The notes beneath the pieces are model-generated. The model was not told the DNA's origin and made no database searches. It saw only the letters and a program-made list of their open reading frames with translations. Source: Magnetococcales bacterium (lineage in GTDB: Bacteria; Pseudomonadota; Magnetococcia; Magnetococcales; DC0425bin3). From it: a stretch of DNA of 64,000 nucleotides. The position numbers and the translations under genes are program-made. Positions 1-8,045 of this stretch are shown piece after piece. The stretch covers positions 1 to 64,000 of the forward strand of contig JADGBZ010000008.1 in NCBI GenBank assembly GCA_015231175.1, given 5' to 3'. The number at the start of each line of letters is the position of its first letter. Position 1 is the first letter of the stretch.

Positions 1-21
1 GATTCGAGTTTGGTAGGGCTG

Positions 22-266
22 TGTGACCGCGATCAACCAAGAAGGGACACTACCCTTTGTCCATGTAATTCAACAGAAAAATCCTTCTCTTGCAGGATTC
101 GTTTTGACACAGATACCTCTGCTCACCATTGGGCTGTTTCCCGAATTTTACAACCCTCAAACCCCCACACACGGGACACCGAACATCCACGATAGCCATC
201 ATACCCTCCTTGGCAAATGGAACACCCTTGCGGATTCTACTCGATCAACCAAACAGATGCACTACC
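22..266 (-). mobile_element. IS1-type insertion sequence relic with two left ends
   Basis: Read on the minus strand, a 25-bp motif beginning GGTAGTG and ending TTGGTTGATCG lies at 242-266, just upstream of a truncated insA start. A second copy, in the same orientation and identical at about 20 of 25 positions, lies at 30-54 and interrupts insA. Two left ends in direct orientation suggest that one IS copy was cut by the left end of another, which would continue beyond the window edge. The IS1 assignment comes from the InsA fragment; the rest is inference. Confidence 0.5.
50..199 (-). pseudogene. InsA N-terminal fragment (IS1 family)
   Basis: The minus strand encodes 49 residues starting MAIVDVRCPVCGG, with QRYLCQNESC further on, then a TAG stop. 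This matches the N-terminal zinc-finger part of IS1-type InsA: CxxC, an FGK step, GEQRYLC and a second Cys pair. InsA is normally about 90 residues, so the helix-turn-helix half is missing. The stop lies inside the second IS left-end motif, so truncation came from that junction rather than from point decay. Confidence 0.65.
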
Positions 267-284
267 CACCTTCCCTACCCCTAT

Positions 285-361
285 CCACCAGGACTCTGCC
301 CTGGACCTGCCAGGGAGCCAGCCCCCTGGACCCCGATGCGTTGCCGGGTTTTGAACGATCA
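285..361 (-). repeat. dispersed hairpin repeat, copy 1 (partial)
   Basis: This copy contains the CCAGGGCAG-type and CCAGGGGGCTGG-type hairpins and the ATCGGGGTCC block, in reverse orientation. The half containing GGGGTTCGGGGCGAAGCCC is missing. It ends seven bases before the rnhB stop codon. Confidence 0.7.
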
Positions 362-367
362 TGGCCA

Positions 368-1072
368 CTACAACAGACATCTGTTTTTATCATCAACCAA
401 AACCTCCCGCACCGGCCCAAAGCTCCGCCGATGGTGTGGCGTGATGCCCAACCTTTGCAGGGCTGCGACATGTTCCCGCGTCGGATAACCTTTGTTGCGT
501 TCCCAGCCATAACCCGGATGGTCCCGCGCCAAGTCGTCCATGATGGCATCCCGGGTGGTTTTGGCGAGGATGGAGGCAGCGGCGATGGAGGCGCTGAGCG
601 TGTCCCCCTTCACCACGGCGCGGGCAGAACAGGAAAGAGCGGGAGGGAGATCGCGTCCATCGACAAGAAGAAAATCCGGAGTGAACGGGTCGGGCAGGGG
701 AGACCCGAACCATGGCGATCCAGAGGAACAAGCATGGGGTATGATGCGCAGGTTCGCCACGGCCCGCGCCATGGCGAGGAGGGCTGCCTGACGAATGTTG
801 ACGCGATCAATCTCCGCAACATCCGCCAATCCGACACCGATGGCCACGGCGCGGTCACGAATTTGCCCGGCCAGAAAGGCGCGCTGGTCCGGGGTGAGCT
901 TTTTGGAATCATCCAGACCCGCTGGGGCAACCTCAGGGGAGAGAATGACAGCCGCTGCGACCACCGGGCCTGCCAGCGGTCCCCGACCGGCCTCATCCAC
1001 ACCGGCGACGCAGCGAAACCCCTCCCGGAAAAGGGCCTCTTCCAGGTGAAAATCGGGACGTGTCGGGCGCAA
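368..1072 (-). CDS. rnhB: ribonuclease HII
   Basis: This enzyme cleaves the RNA strand of RNA/DNA hybrids and removes misincorporated ribonucleotides in the cytoplasm. The 234-residue product is normal length. The catalytic segment [19 protein letters not shown] puts the metal-binding Asp-Glu at about residues 26-27. The DSKKL motif, a second-shell DGRD and the [14 protein letters not shown] helix carrying the further catalytic Asp follow, and all key residues are present. It is the last gene of the rpsP-rimM-trmD-rplS-rnhB run, 31 bp after rplS. A partial repeat element follows directly, and no clear terminator is seen. Confidence 0.95.
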   Translation of the reverse strand: MRPTRPDFHLEEALFREGFRCVAGVDEAGRGPLAGPVVAAAVILSPEVAPAGLDDSKKLTPDQRAFLAGQIRDRAVAIGVGLADVAEIDRVNIRQAALLAMARAVANLRIIPHACSSGSPWFGSPLPDPFTPDFLLVDGRDLPPALSCSARAVVKGDTLSASIAAASILAKTTRDAIMDDLARDHPGYGWERNKGYPTREHVAALQRLGITPHHRRSFGPVREVLVDDKNRCLL

Positions 1073-1103
1073 GCAGAGTGTCCGGCAGGGTCAGTCCGGT
1101 CTT

Positions 1104-1445
1104 TCAGTCCCGCTTTTCTTTGATGCGGGTTGCTTTGCCTGTCCGCTCACGCTGGTAGTAGAGCTTGGCGCGTCGAACCTTGCCCCGGCGCGAGACCTCA
1201 ATTTTTTCCAGGCGTGGCGAGTGGAGCGGAAAGACCCGCTCGACACCTTCACCGAAGGAGACCTTGCGCACGGTAAATGTGGAACGGACCCCGGCGTTGT
1301 GCCGACCGATGCAGACCCCCTCGTAGACCTGCACCCGTTCGCGATTGCCTTCCACGACCTTGACGTGGACCCGCAGGGTATCCCCAGGGTTGAAGGCGGG
1401 CATTTCTTTGATGTTAGCCTGCTCGAATGTTTGCAACACGTTCAT
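1104..1445 (-). CDS. rplS: 50S ribosomal protein L19
   Basis: L19 sits at the interface of the 30S and 50S subunits. The 113-residue protein begins [18 protein letters not shown] and contains the family segment [19 protein letters not shown] and the basic end [20 protein letters not shown]. Length and sequence are typical. The gene lies 6 bp after trmD in the conserved rpsP-rimM-trmD-rplS arrangement, so it is probably cotranscribed from a promoter ahead of rpsP. Confidence 0.97.
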   Translation of the reverse strand: MNVLQTFEQANIKEMPAFNPGDTLRVHVKVVEGNRERVQVYEGVCIGRHNAGVRSTFTVRKVSFGEGVERVFPLHSPRLEKIEVSRRGKVRRAKLYYQRERTGKATRIKEKRD

Positions 1446-1451
1446 GTAAAC

Positions 1452-2255
1452 TTACCTCCCAACGTCAATCCCGCAATCCCGTTCAGCCTCTTCAGACGCC
1501 TGGTCCAGGAGATCCAGATCCTGGGCCAGCGCTTTGACAAGACGGCTCTCCGCTTTGGTCAGACAACTCCCGTCCAGAAGGTCGGGGCGTCGCAAGATGG
1601 TACGCAACAACGACTGCCGCCGCCGCCACGCCGCGATGGCTCCATGGTTACCCGAACGCAGCACCTCCGGCACTGGCCGTCCATCCCAGACCCCTGGGCG
1701 TGTATAGTGAGGGTGGTCCAGCACCCCCTGGTAGAAAGAGTCCGCCTGGCAACTCTCTGCATCACCGAGAACTCCGGGCACGAGGCGGGCTACCGCATCC
1801 ACCACGGCCATGGCGGCAATTTCGCCACCGGTCAAAACAAAATCCCCGAGGGAGATCTCTTCGTCCACCCGGGCATCGGTAAATCTTTCATCCACCCCTT
1901 CGTAATGCCCACACACCAGGACGACATGATCCACCCCGGCCAGACGGCAGGCGACCTTCTGATCGAAAGGGGCGCCCTGGGGTGTCAAAAGCACCACATG
2001 CGCCACCGAGTCCGCACAAGCCTCGGCCAAGGCCTGATCCAAAACATCCGGGCGAAACACCATGCCCGGACCGCCGCCAAAGGAGGCATCGTCCACCTGT
2101 CGGTGCGGTCCGGGGGCAAAATCCCGAATCTGCACCACTCTGACCGCCAACAACCCCCGATCCTGCGCCCTGCCGAGGATAGACCTGGTCAACACCCCAG
2201 AGAACATTTCCGGGAAAAGGGTCAGGATGGTGAAGCGAAGCGTTGCATCCATCAT
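1452..2255 (-). CDS. trmD: tRNA (guanine-N1)-methyltransferase
   Basis: TrmD methylates G37 of tRNAs that read CNN codons, using S-adenosylmethionine, and so prevents +1 frameshifting. The 267-residue protein has the SPOUT trefoil-knot features: LTLFPEMF near the N-terminus, GGGPGMVFRPDVL, VCGHYEGVDERF and LGDFVLTGGEIAAM. The start overlaps the rimM stop as ATGA. A second Met follows directly, so the start could be one codon later. Length is slightly above the E. coli protein but within the family. Confidence 0.96.
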   Translation of the reverse strand: MMDATLRFTILTLFPEMFSGVLTRSILGRAQDRGLLAVRVVQIRDFAPGPHRQVDDASFGGGPGMVFRPDVLDQALAEACADSVAHVVLLTPQGAPFDQKVACRLAGVDHVVLVCGHYEGVDERFTDARVDEEISLGDFVLTGGEIAAMAVVDAVARLVPGVLGDAESCQADSFYQGVLDHPHYTRPGVWDGRPVPEVLRSGNHGAIAAWRRRQSLLRTILRRPDLLDGSCLTKAESRLVKALAQDLDLLDQASEEAERDCGIDVGR

Positions 2256-2776
2256 AGACCGGGCATCAGTTGCACGGTGATCATGCGTTGCGGCAGGTCG
2301 ACCGTTTCAACCACCTCCCGGTTGAAAGGCAAGAGCCGTTCCGTACCGTCGGGCGTTGTCATAACCATCACATCGTTGGCACCGGTCGCCATCATCGACT
2401 GCACCGTGCCGAGGTGGAGACCATCCCCGGTCACGACGCGGCACCCCTCCAGGTCAGCCCAATAGAACTGCCCCTCTTCCGGCTCGGGCATCTGTGTGCG
2501 CTCAACCAAAACCCTGGCCTTGGCGAGAAGCTGTGCCTCTTCTCTGGTTGCAACCCCGGCCAAGCGCACCACAACCGCGCCTTCACCATGACGCCGTCCA
2601 GACACCACGGCAACCTTCCGGCGCGATCCCTTTTCTGGAAATTCCAGATACCACTCGGGAAATCCAAGCAGACGTTCCGGGTCTTCCGTAAACGTTTGCA
2701 CCCGGACCTCTCCATGCACCCCGAACGCACCGATCAAACGTCCAAGCGTCAACCAACGGACGTATTGATCCGTCAT
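2252..2776 (-). CDS. rimM: 16S rRNA processing / 30S maturation factor RimM
   Basis: RimM assists assembly of the 30S head domain. The 174-residue product starts with the RimM fold (LTLGRLIGAFGVHGEVRVQ) and ends with a PRC-barrel that contains QFYWADLEGCRV and LLPFNREVVETVD. It lies between rpsP (3 bp away) and trmD (4-bp overlap), the usual bacterial order, which supports translational coupling. Confidence 0.95.
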   Translation of the reverse strand: MTDQYVRWLTLGRLIGAFGVHGEVRVQTFTEDPERLLGFPEWYLEFPEKGSRRKVAVVSGRRHGEGAVVVRLAGVATREEAQLLAKARVLVERTQMPEPEEGQFYWADLEGCRVVTGDGLHLGTVQSMMATGANDVMVMTTPDGTERLLPFNREVVETVDLPQRMITVQLMPGL

Positions 2777-2779
2777 GGC

Positions 2780-3046
2780 TCAGGATGCGGGTTGCGCACG
2801 AACCGGTTCGATGCCAGCCAATTTGATCAACTTGGCGACAACATCGGAGGGCTGTGCCCCCAGACCCAACCAATGGGAGACGCGATCCGCCTTCAGCACC
2901 GCCTTGTCCGACACCTTGCGGGGATCATAAGTGCCCAGTTTTTCCAGGTAGCGGCCATCCCGGGGCATCCTCTGGTCCGCCGCGACGACGGCGTAAAAGG
3001 GACGTTTTTTGGATCCTCTCCGCTGCAATCGGATGCGTACAGCCAT
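2780..3046 (-). CDS. rpsP: 30S ribosomal protein S16
   Basis: S16 binds 16S rRNA early in 30S assembly. The start is placed at [20 protein letters not shown], the family N-terminus, although eight more in-frame codons exist upstream (to 3070). The protein is then 88 residues, the usual length, and retains GTYDP and [17 protein letters not shown]. It is the first gene of a five-gene minus-strand operon, so the promoter should lie in the gap upstream of position 3046. Confidence 0.95.
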   Translation of the reverse strand: MAVRIRLQRRGSKKRPFYAVVAADQRMPRDGRYLEKLGTYDPRKVSDKAVLKADRVSHWLGLGAQPSDVVAKLIKLAGIEPVRAQPAS

Positions 3047-3520
3047 ACCGTTTCCTCTGCTTCCTTTCATGACCCGGGGCCAACGCCCGGCCTTGTGGTG
3101 ATTGGGAAAAACCGCCTGAAGTCAACTCCAGAAAAAGCGTTGCATTGTCATCGAAAACAGCTATCCCGTCAAGGCCTCTCGTCACGTTATCTCGAACAAA
3201 AGTGTCGCCGTTCAGCGTCCTTACAAGAAAAGCCGTCACGATTCAGCACCCTGCCAAGAGAAGCCTGGACATGAAAGCCTCGGTTAAGGCCCCGCCCCGA
3301 ACGCCACCAGGACGCAGTCCAGGGTTCTGTCTGGGAGCCACTCCTCTGGACCCCGAAGAGCCGGACCATCCCGGTCTGTACATATCGTCGTTCCGTTGGC
3401 CAGACGTCTGGTCCGTAAAATGCTTGTAACCATGGTTCTCAGTCAACCCCGAAAGCCGTCCCACCCTGAAATGCACTGCCGTCCCAACGTCAAACCTATG
3501 GGCAAGTCGAGGAGAAGATT
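3047..3520. other. intergenic region between divergent rpsP and pta-type genes
   Basis: This 474-bp gap separates the leftward rpsP operon from the rightward phosphotransacylase gene, so both promoters should be in it. About 130 bp of it is a copy of the dispersed repeat. No convincing ORF, RNA gene or operator is seen in the remainder. A GAGGAGA ribosome binding site precedes the plus-strand start. Confidence 0.5.
3236..3372 (-). repeat. dispersed hairpin repeat, copy 2
   Basis: A reverse-oriented copy begins with the end motif GTCACGATTCAGCACCC, followed by ATGAAAGCC, GGGCGGGG-type and CCAGG hairpin modules and a diverged CCTCTGGACCCCG block. The distal inverted-repeat end is eroded. It lies in the gap between divergent operons. 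Confidence 0.75.
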
Positions 3521-4504
3521 ATGAGCGAGGCGCAACAGACAGAATGCAAGACCCTGGACAATTACTGGCGTTATGACCACCTGATCAAGGGTTGCGCTCC
3601 GGTGGATCCGATCACGACCGCCGTCGTGCATCCTTGTGATGTCGAGTCCATCCTGAGCCTGGTCCAAGCGGCGCAGGAGGGTCTGATCAATCCCATCCTG
3701 ATCGGACCCGAGCGCAAAATTCGCGAAACTGCGGAAAAGGCCGGGCAAGATATCTCCCCCTTCCAGTTGATTCCGGTCGTTCATAGCCATAATGCCGCTG
3801 AAAAGGCCGTGGCCATGGCCCGGGCAGGCCAGGTCGAGGCCATCATGAAGGGGAGCCTGCATACCGACGAACTCATGGGAGAAGTGGTCAAAAAGGAGAT
3901 CGGTCTGCGCACGGAACGCCGCATCAGCCACGTATTCCTGATGGACATTCCCAAATTTCCCCGCCCTCTCCTGATCACCGATGCGGCGGTCAACATCAAC
4001 CCCAATCTGTGGACCAAACGCGATATCTGTCAAAATGCCATCAATCTGGCCATTGACATGGGTATTCTCAACCCGCGTGTCGCCGTCCTGTCGGCTGTGG
4101 AGACCGTCAACCCGGAGATGCCCTCCACCATCGAGGCCGCTGCCCTTTCCAAGATGGCGGATCGTGGACAGATCGTTGGTGGCCTGGTGGATGGCCCCTT
4201 TGGCTATGACAACGCCATCAACGTTGAAGCGGCCAAAACCAAGGGGGTCAAAGGCCCCGTCGCCGGCAATGCCGATATCCTGCTGGTGCCCAATTTGGAG
4301 GCGGGCAACATTCTGGCCAAGCAGTTGACCTACTTTGCCCAGGCAGAAGGGGCCGGCATCGTTCTCGGCGCCAAAGTCCCCATCATTTTGACCAGCCGGT
4401 CGGACAATGCCCACACGCGCCTGGCATCCTGTGCCGTTGCGGTCCGCCTTGTCGAGGCCCGTCAACGCCGGGCCGTCAAGGCCGCTGCCGAAGCGGCGCG
4501 CTGA
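3521..4504 (+). CDS. phosphate acetyl/butyryltransferase family enzyme
   Basis: The 327-residue protein is a PTA_PTB-type phosphotransacylase, which exchanges CoA for phosphate on a short acyl group. Recognisable segments are EAIMKGSLHTDELM, RRISHVFLMD, LLITDAAVNINP, VAVLSAVETVNPEMPST and the end region GADI-like ADILLVPNLEAGNIL. It has neither the long N-terminal region of E. coli-type Pta nor an added hydratase domain. Acetate kinase follows after 13 bp, so the pair probably converts acyl-CoA to acyl phosphate and then to acid with ATP formation. Whether acetyl- or butyryl-CoA is preferred cannot be told from sequence alone. Confidence 0.88.
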   Translation: MSEAQQTECKTLDNYWRYDHLIKGCAPVDPITTAVVHPCDVESILSLVQAAQEGLINPILIGPERKIRETAEKAGQDISPFQLIPVVHSHNAAEKAVAMARAGQVEAIMKGSLHTDELMGEVVKKEIGLRTERRISHVFLMDIPKFPRPLLITDAAVNINPNLWTKRDICQNAINLAIDMGILNPRVAVLSAVETVNPEMPSTIEAAALSKMADRGQIVGGLVDGPFGYDNAINVEAAKTKGVKGPVAGNADILLVPNLEAGNILAKQLTYFAQAEGAGIVLGAKVPIILTSRSDNAHTRLASCAVAVRLVEARQRRAVKAAAEAAR

Positions 4505-4517
4505 GGGCCGTTCCGCC

Positions 4518-5687
4518 ATGACCGCTCCAGCGATTCTCGTCATCAATGCCGGTTCGTCGAGCCTCAAATTCACTGTCTTCGTGACCGACGGCGACGAACC
4601 CCGGCGCACCCTTTACGGCCAGATCGAACGGATCACGACGCGGCCCCGGTTCGACGCCCACGGTCCCGAGGGAACCCTGGACAAAGATGTGGACCTGGGC
4701 GTGGAGAGGTGTGGTCACACCGCCTGCCTGACCTATCTGCTGGATTGGCTGAAAAGCCACACCACCATCCAGGCTGCCGGGCATCGGGTGGTGCATGGCG
4801 GCATCCATTTCCGGCAGCCGGTCCTGGTCACGCCGGAGATCCTCCGCGAACTGGCGACGCTGACACCTCTGGCCCCTCTGCACCAGCCGCACAACCTCGC
4901 CGCCATACACGCCCTGGAACAGATCTACCCGGGCCTACCGCAAGTGGCTTGTTTCGATACCGCTTTTCACGCCAACAAACCCCCGGTAGCGGCCATTTTT
5001 CCCCTGCCCAAGGATCTGACCGCATCGGGCGTCCGGCGTTATGGGTTTCATGGTCTCTCCTACGAGTACATTGCCCGGGTGTTGCCGAAGGTGGCCCCGG
5101 ACATCGCCCGGGAGAAGGTGGTGGTGGCCCACTTGGGCAGCGGCGCCAGCATGTGCGCCATGTACAACGGTTGTGGCATCGAAACCACCATGGGGCTCTC
5201 CACGGTCGATGGCCTGATCATGGGTACCCGTTGCGGCTCCATCGACCCTGGCGTGATCATGTTTCTTGCCCAGGAGCGCGGCATGTCGCTGGATGAGATC
5301 CGCGAGATCCTTTACAATCGCTCCGGTCTCAAGGGGGTATCCGGGATCAGCAACGATATGCGGGAGCTGCTGAACACCCCGCATCCCGATGCCGTCCTGG
5401 CGGTCGATCTGTTCATCTACCGGATTCGCCAACAATTGGGTGCGCTTGCGGCGGCCTTGGAGGGGATCGACGCCCTGGTCTTTACCGCTGGCATCGGCGA
5501 GCACTCCCCGGTGGTCCGCGAGCGGGTCATCACGGCCTCAGCCTGGATGGGCATGGTCCTGGACCCCCATGCCAATGCGACAGGCGCTCCCCGCCTGACC
5601 ACCCCGGACAGCCCAGTTTCGGCCTGGATGATTCCCACCAACGAAGAGTTGATGATCGCCATTCATGCCAGGGATACGCTGAATTAA
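4518..5687 (+). CDS. ackA: acetate kinase
   Basis: The product is 389 residues from the start MTAPAILVINAGSSSLKF; the reading frame opens 37 codons earlier inside the preceding gene, but the family N-terminus fixes the start. Family motifs are HRVVHGG, CFDTAFHA, YGFHGLSYEYI, VVAHLGSGASMCA, GTRCGSIDPG, FTAGIGEHSPVVR and TNEELMIA. It transfers phosphate between acetyl phosphate and ADP in the cytoplasm. It is the second gene after the phosphotransacylase, and a perfect 10-bp hairpin lies 25 bp downstream. Confidence 0.95.
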   Translation: MTAPAILVINAGSSSLKFTVFVTDGDEPRRTLYGQIERITTRPRFDAHGPEGTLDKDVDLGVERCGHTACLTYLLDWLKSHTTIQAAGHRVVHGGIHFRQPVLVTPEILRELATLTPLAPLHQPHNLAAIHALEQIYPGLPQVACFDTAFHANKPPVAAIFPLPKDLTASGVRRYGFHGLSYEYIARVLPKVAPDIAREKVVVAHLGSGASMCAMYNGCGIETTMGLSTVDGLIMGTRCGSIDPGVIMFLAQERGMSLDEIREILYNRSGLKGVSGISNDMRELLNTPHPDAVLAVDLFIYRIRQQLGALAAALEGIDALVFTAGIGEHSPVVRERVITASAWMGMVLDPHANATGAPRLTTPDSPVSAWMIPTNEELMIAIHARDTLN

Positions 5688-5712
5688 GAAACTCTTGGAG
5701 AAACCGGACATA

Positions 5713-5737
5713 CCAGGAAGGGATGTGCCCTTCCTGG
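5713..5737 (+). terminator. hairpin downstream of ackA
   Basis: CCAGGAAGGG pairs perfectly with CCCTTCCTGG across a five-base loop, 25 bp after the ackA stop. It lacks a strong T run, so it may be a weak terminator or a 3'-end stabilising hairpin. Confidence 0.5.
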
Positions 5738-5770
5738 TGGGGTATGGAACGAACTCTTGACAAAATCCCC

Positions 5771-5910
5771 CGTAGCACCCGGCAGCGAATCGGGGTCCGG
5801 GGGGCGGGCTCCCTGGCGGGTCCAGGGCAGCGCCCTGGTGGGGTTCGGGGCGAAGCCCTGACAAAGGCTTTCATGTCCGGCTTTTCTTGGGATGATGCTG
5901 AATCGTTACG
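5771..5910 (+). repeat. dispersed hairpin repeat, copy 3
   Basis: This is a near-complete forward copy: CGTAGCACCCGGC at the left, ATCGGGGTCC, two CCAGGG hairpins, GGGGTTCGGGGCGAAGCCC, AAAGGCTTTCATGTCC, and the right end TGCTGAATCGTTACG. Its right end overlaps the longest possible N-terminal extension of the following ATPase frame. Confidence 0.85.
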
Positions 5911-5945
5911 CATTTTTTGCTTCACAAAAGGGAGTTCGCCGCGTC

Positions 5946-7082
5946 ATGACCATCATTTCCCTTGCCATGCACGATGGTGATTGGCATCTCCAGGAGACCC
6001 ACTTCGGTCTTTTCAATTTGCTTGTGGGGATTTCGGGTGTTGGCAAGACAAAAATTCTTGAGGCCATACGCATCATTCGGCGAACAGGCATCAAAGACTC
6101 CAGTCGCGCAAGTGGGTGCTCATGGGTTGCAAAATTTAATATCGGCGATCACCAATACTCTTGGGAAGCTGAGTTGTCATCGGATACAGGCAGATCGCCA
6201 ATATTCACCTCGCGTCCTGATGAAACCGATAGAGATCTTCCTGTTTTTGAAAGAGAAATTATTCATCTTGACAGCTCGGAACTGGTCGCCTGAAACCGGG
6301 ATGAAGGCAGTTTCCTGTTTAATGGAACGCCCTTGCCAAAGTTAAAATGGACAGAAAGCGCAATTTCCCTATTGAACACTGAACCTTCCATGTCTCCTCT
6401 CTATGAGTCCCTCCAGGGAATCGTAATGAGCACTACAAACAATTCCTGGACGGACGAAATCATGGACAATCCTCCTGTTTACGATCCCCTGTCGGACATT
6501 CAATCCAATACAAGACACCCTTTGCTTGTCAAGTTGCTTGGGCTGCAAAATCATTTCGGCGACAAATTTAATCAGATCAAGGATGACTTTGTAGATATTT
6601 TCCCATTTGTTGAAGCCTTCCGCGTCGTTGGTGCCAAAGAATATTTTCCTGATTTAATAAAGACGCCTTTTGATATATGGGTTCTGGCCATCAAAGAGAA
6701 GGATGTCCAAAATTGGATTCCTGCTGTTGAACTCTCGACGGGCATGCTGCGCACCCTGAAAATACTCTTGGAGTTGTTTCTGGCCCCGAAGGGGTCTGTT
6801 TTTCTTGTCGATGAGTTTGAAAACAGCTTGGGTGTCAACTGTCTGCCCCAGGTGGCCGAGGCTGCCAGGGCACGCCAAAACGACATTCAATTCATCATTA
6901 CCAGTCATCATCCCTATGTGATCAACAACATTCCTTGGACATCCTGGAAGGTGGTCACGCGCCATGGCGGTACTGTCACTGTGCGCGATGTCGAACACAT
7001 TCCAGAACTGCAAACAGACTCTTCCATGGACCATTTCTTGTTGCTCCTCAACTCGGAGACGTATGAGGATGGTATCAGATGA
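5946..7082 (+). pseudogene. RloA-like AAA ATPase interrupted by an in-frame TGA
   Basis: One reading frame of 378 codons encodes an SMC/OLD-like ATPase but carries a single TGA at 6291-6293 (codon 116). Walker A is GISGVGKT at residues 28-35. After the stop the same frame continues with the signature-like LSTGMLRTLKILLEL, Walker B GSVFLVDEFENS and the H-loop IITSHHPYVIN, so the ATPase is otherwise intact. The start at MTIISLAM avoids the upstream repeat; a longer start at 5892 exists. The gene overlaps the RloB-like gene by ATGA. TGA could come from CGA or TGG by one change, or be a sequencing error. The DNA is richer in A and T than its neighbours, which hints at transfer. Confidence 0.75.
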
Positions 7083-7825
7083 ACCTGTATTTCTTCGTGG
7101 AGGGCGAGAAGACCGAAAAGATGGTCTATTCCGCATGGGTTCCTCATGTCTTTGCCGGCTTGCAAAAGGTGGGACGAGTCGAGGATTTGCAGGGGAGCCA
7201 TTTTTTCGTCACCTCCTCCATGGGGTACCCCTTCAAGAAAGAGACGCTTGAAGCTGCCGTGCATGATGCCGCACGCCACGACGCTCATTTATTCGCATGC
7301 TTCGATGCCAAGGATGAGTCGCAGGAGAAAAAGTATGGCGAAATCAATAAAGTCATTGCAAATTTATTGCATGATCTCGGAAGGGATATCTCCCACTCAA
7401 CCATCATACACAACAGATGCATGGAGACGTGGTTTTTGGGAAATCGTCACTTCACGAAGCAAAATCCCCAAAACTGGCGCATGCGCGCCTGCCAGCAGCA
7501 CTATCCGGTGTCAGAGCGTGATCCGGAACAGATGCCGGTGCCGGGAGATTTCAGAGGCACCCATGCCGAGTGCCATCTCGCCTATCTCAAGGCCATGTTT
7601 GCCGAACACCTCCAGATGTCATACAGCAAATCCCGCCCGGGGGCCGTGCTTGAGGAGAGCCACCTCGCTGAACTGGCCCGGAGATGCCGGGAGACGGGCC
7701 ACCTGCCCAGTCTGAACGCCCTGCTGGAGTCATGGGAAGGGTTGGGAGGCAAGATTCCGGGGACGCTGTCTCAGGCCCTGCCAGGGAGCCAGACCCCTGG
7801 ACCCCCATTTGTAACCGGGTGGTGA
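7079..7825 (+). CDS. RloB-like / TOPRIM-type protein partnered with the ATPase
   Basis: The 248-residue protein begins MNLYFFVEGEKTEKMVY, resembling the VEGEKTE start of RloB-type proteins. It then has LFACFDAKDES, corresponding to the acidic TOPRIM-like site, and HNRCMETWFLGN, corresponding to the conserved N-x-C-x-E-x-W-x-L motif. ATPase/RloB pairs are known near restriction loci and are related in layout to the PARIS and OLD-type ATPase/TOPRIM defence pairs. Translation is coupled to the ATPase by ATGA. The last 18 or so residues (ending PPFVTGW) are read from a copy of the dispersed repeat, so the native C-terminus was probably replaced. The exact activity is unknown. Confidence 0.65.
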   Translation: MNLYFFVEGEKTEKMVYSAWVPHVFAGLQKVGRVEDLQGSHFFVTSSMGYPFKKETLEAAVHDAARHDAHLFACFDAKDESQEKKYGEINKVIANLLHDLGRDISHSTIIHNRCMETWFLGNRHFTKQNPQNWRMRACQQHYPVSERDPEQMPVPGDFRGTHAECHLAYLKAMFAEHLQMSYSKSRPGAVLEESHLAELARRCRETGHLPSLNALLESWEGLGGKIPGTLSQALPGSQTPGPPFVTGW

Positions 7826-7836
7826 ATGGTTGGTGC
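7773..7836 (-). repeat. dispersed hairpin repeat, copy 4 (partial)
   Basis: This is the reverse-oriented distal half of the repeat: CCCTGCCAGGGAGCC, CCCCTGGACCCCC and the end motif CCGGGTGGTGAATGGTT. It supplies the stop region and C-terminal codons of the RloB-like gene. Confidence 0.75.
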
Positions 7837-7838
7837 GG

Positions 7839-8045
7839 CTAGTGGCTCAACCGTGTTGATTTGATGTGCAGGCAAGCCATGAATCGGGGTCCAGGAGGCT
7901 GGCTCCCTGGCTTTGTCCAGGGCAGCGCCCTGGTGGGGTTCGGGGCGAAGCCCTGACAAAGGCTTTCATTTCCAAGCTTTTCTTGAAAGAGTGCGGAATA
8001 GTCACGAAAAGTGAACACTTTAAATCATGTTGGTTGAGCCACTAG
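7839..8045. mobile_element. candidate non-autonomous element with 14-bp inverted ends
   Basis: CTAGTGGCTCAACC at 7839-7852 is matched exactly in inverted form by GGTTGAGCCACTAG at 8032-8045. Each arm contains a TA, as expected for a TA target duplication next to a GTGGCTCAACC end, so an IS630/mariner-like miniature element of about 205 bp is possible. It encloses a copy of the dispersed repeat and has no ORF. The family is inferred from end structure only. Confidence 0.45.
7880..8007 (+). repeat. dispersed hairpin repeat, copy 5
   Basis: A forward copy lies inside the inverted-repeat element. It has ATCGGGGTCC, CCAGGAGGCTGGCTCC, CCAGGGCAGCGCCCTGG, the GGGGTTCGGGG block and the right end GTGCGGAATAGTCACG. 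Its left terminal motif is replaced by unrelated sequence. Confidence 0.8.

Noticed and set aside
1221-2465. A 414-codon plus-strand frame
   Set aside because: It lies antisense to rplS, trmD and part of rimM, which are well supported.
6291-6293. The TGA as a selenocysteine codon
   Set aside because: No stem-loop typical of a bacterial SECIS was noticed directly after it, and the site is not near a redox motif; ATPases of this type have no selenocysteine.
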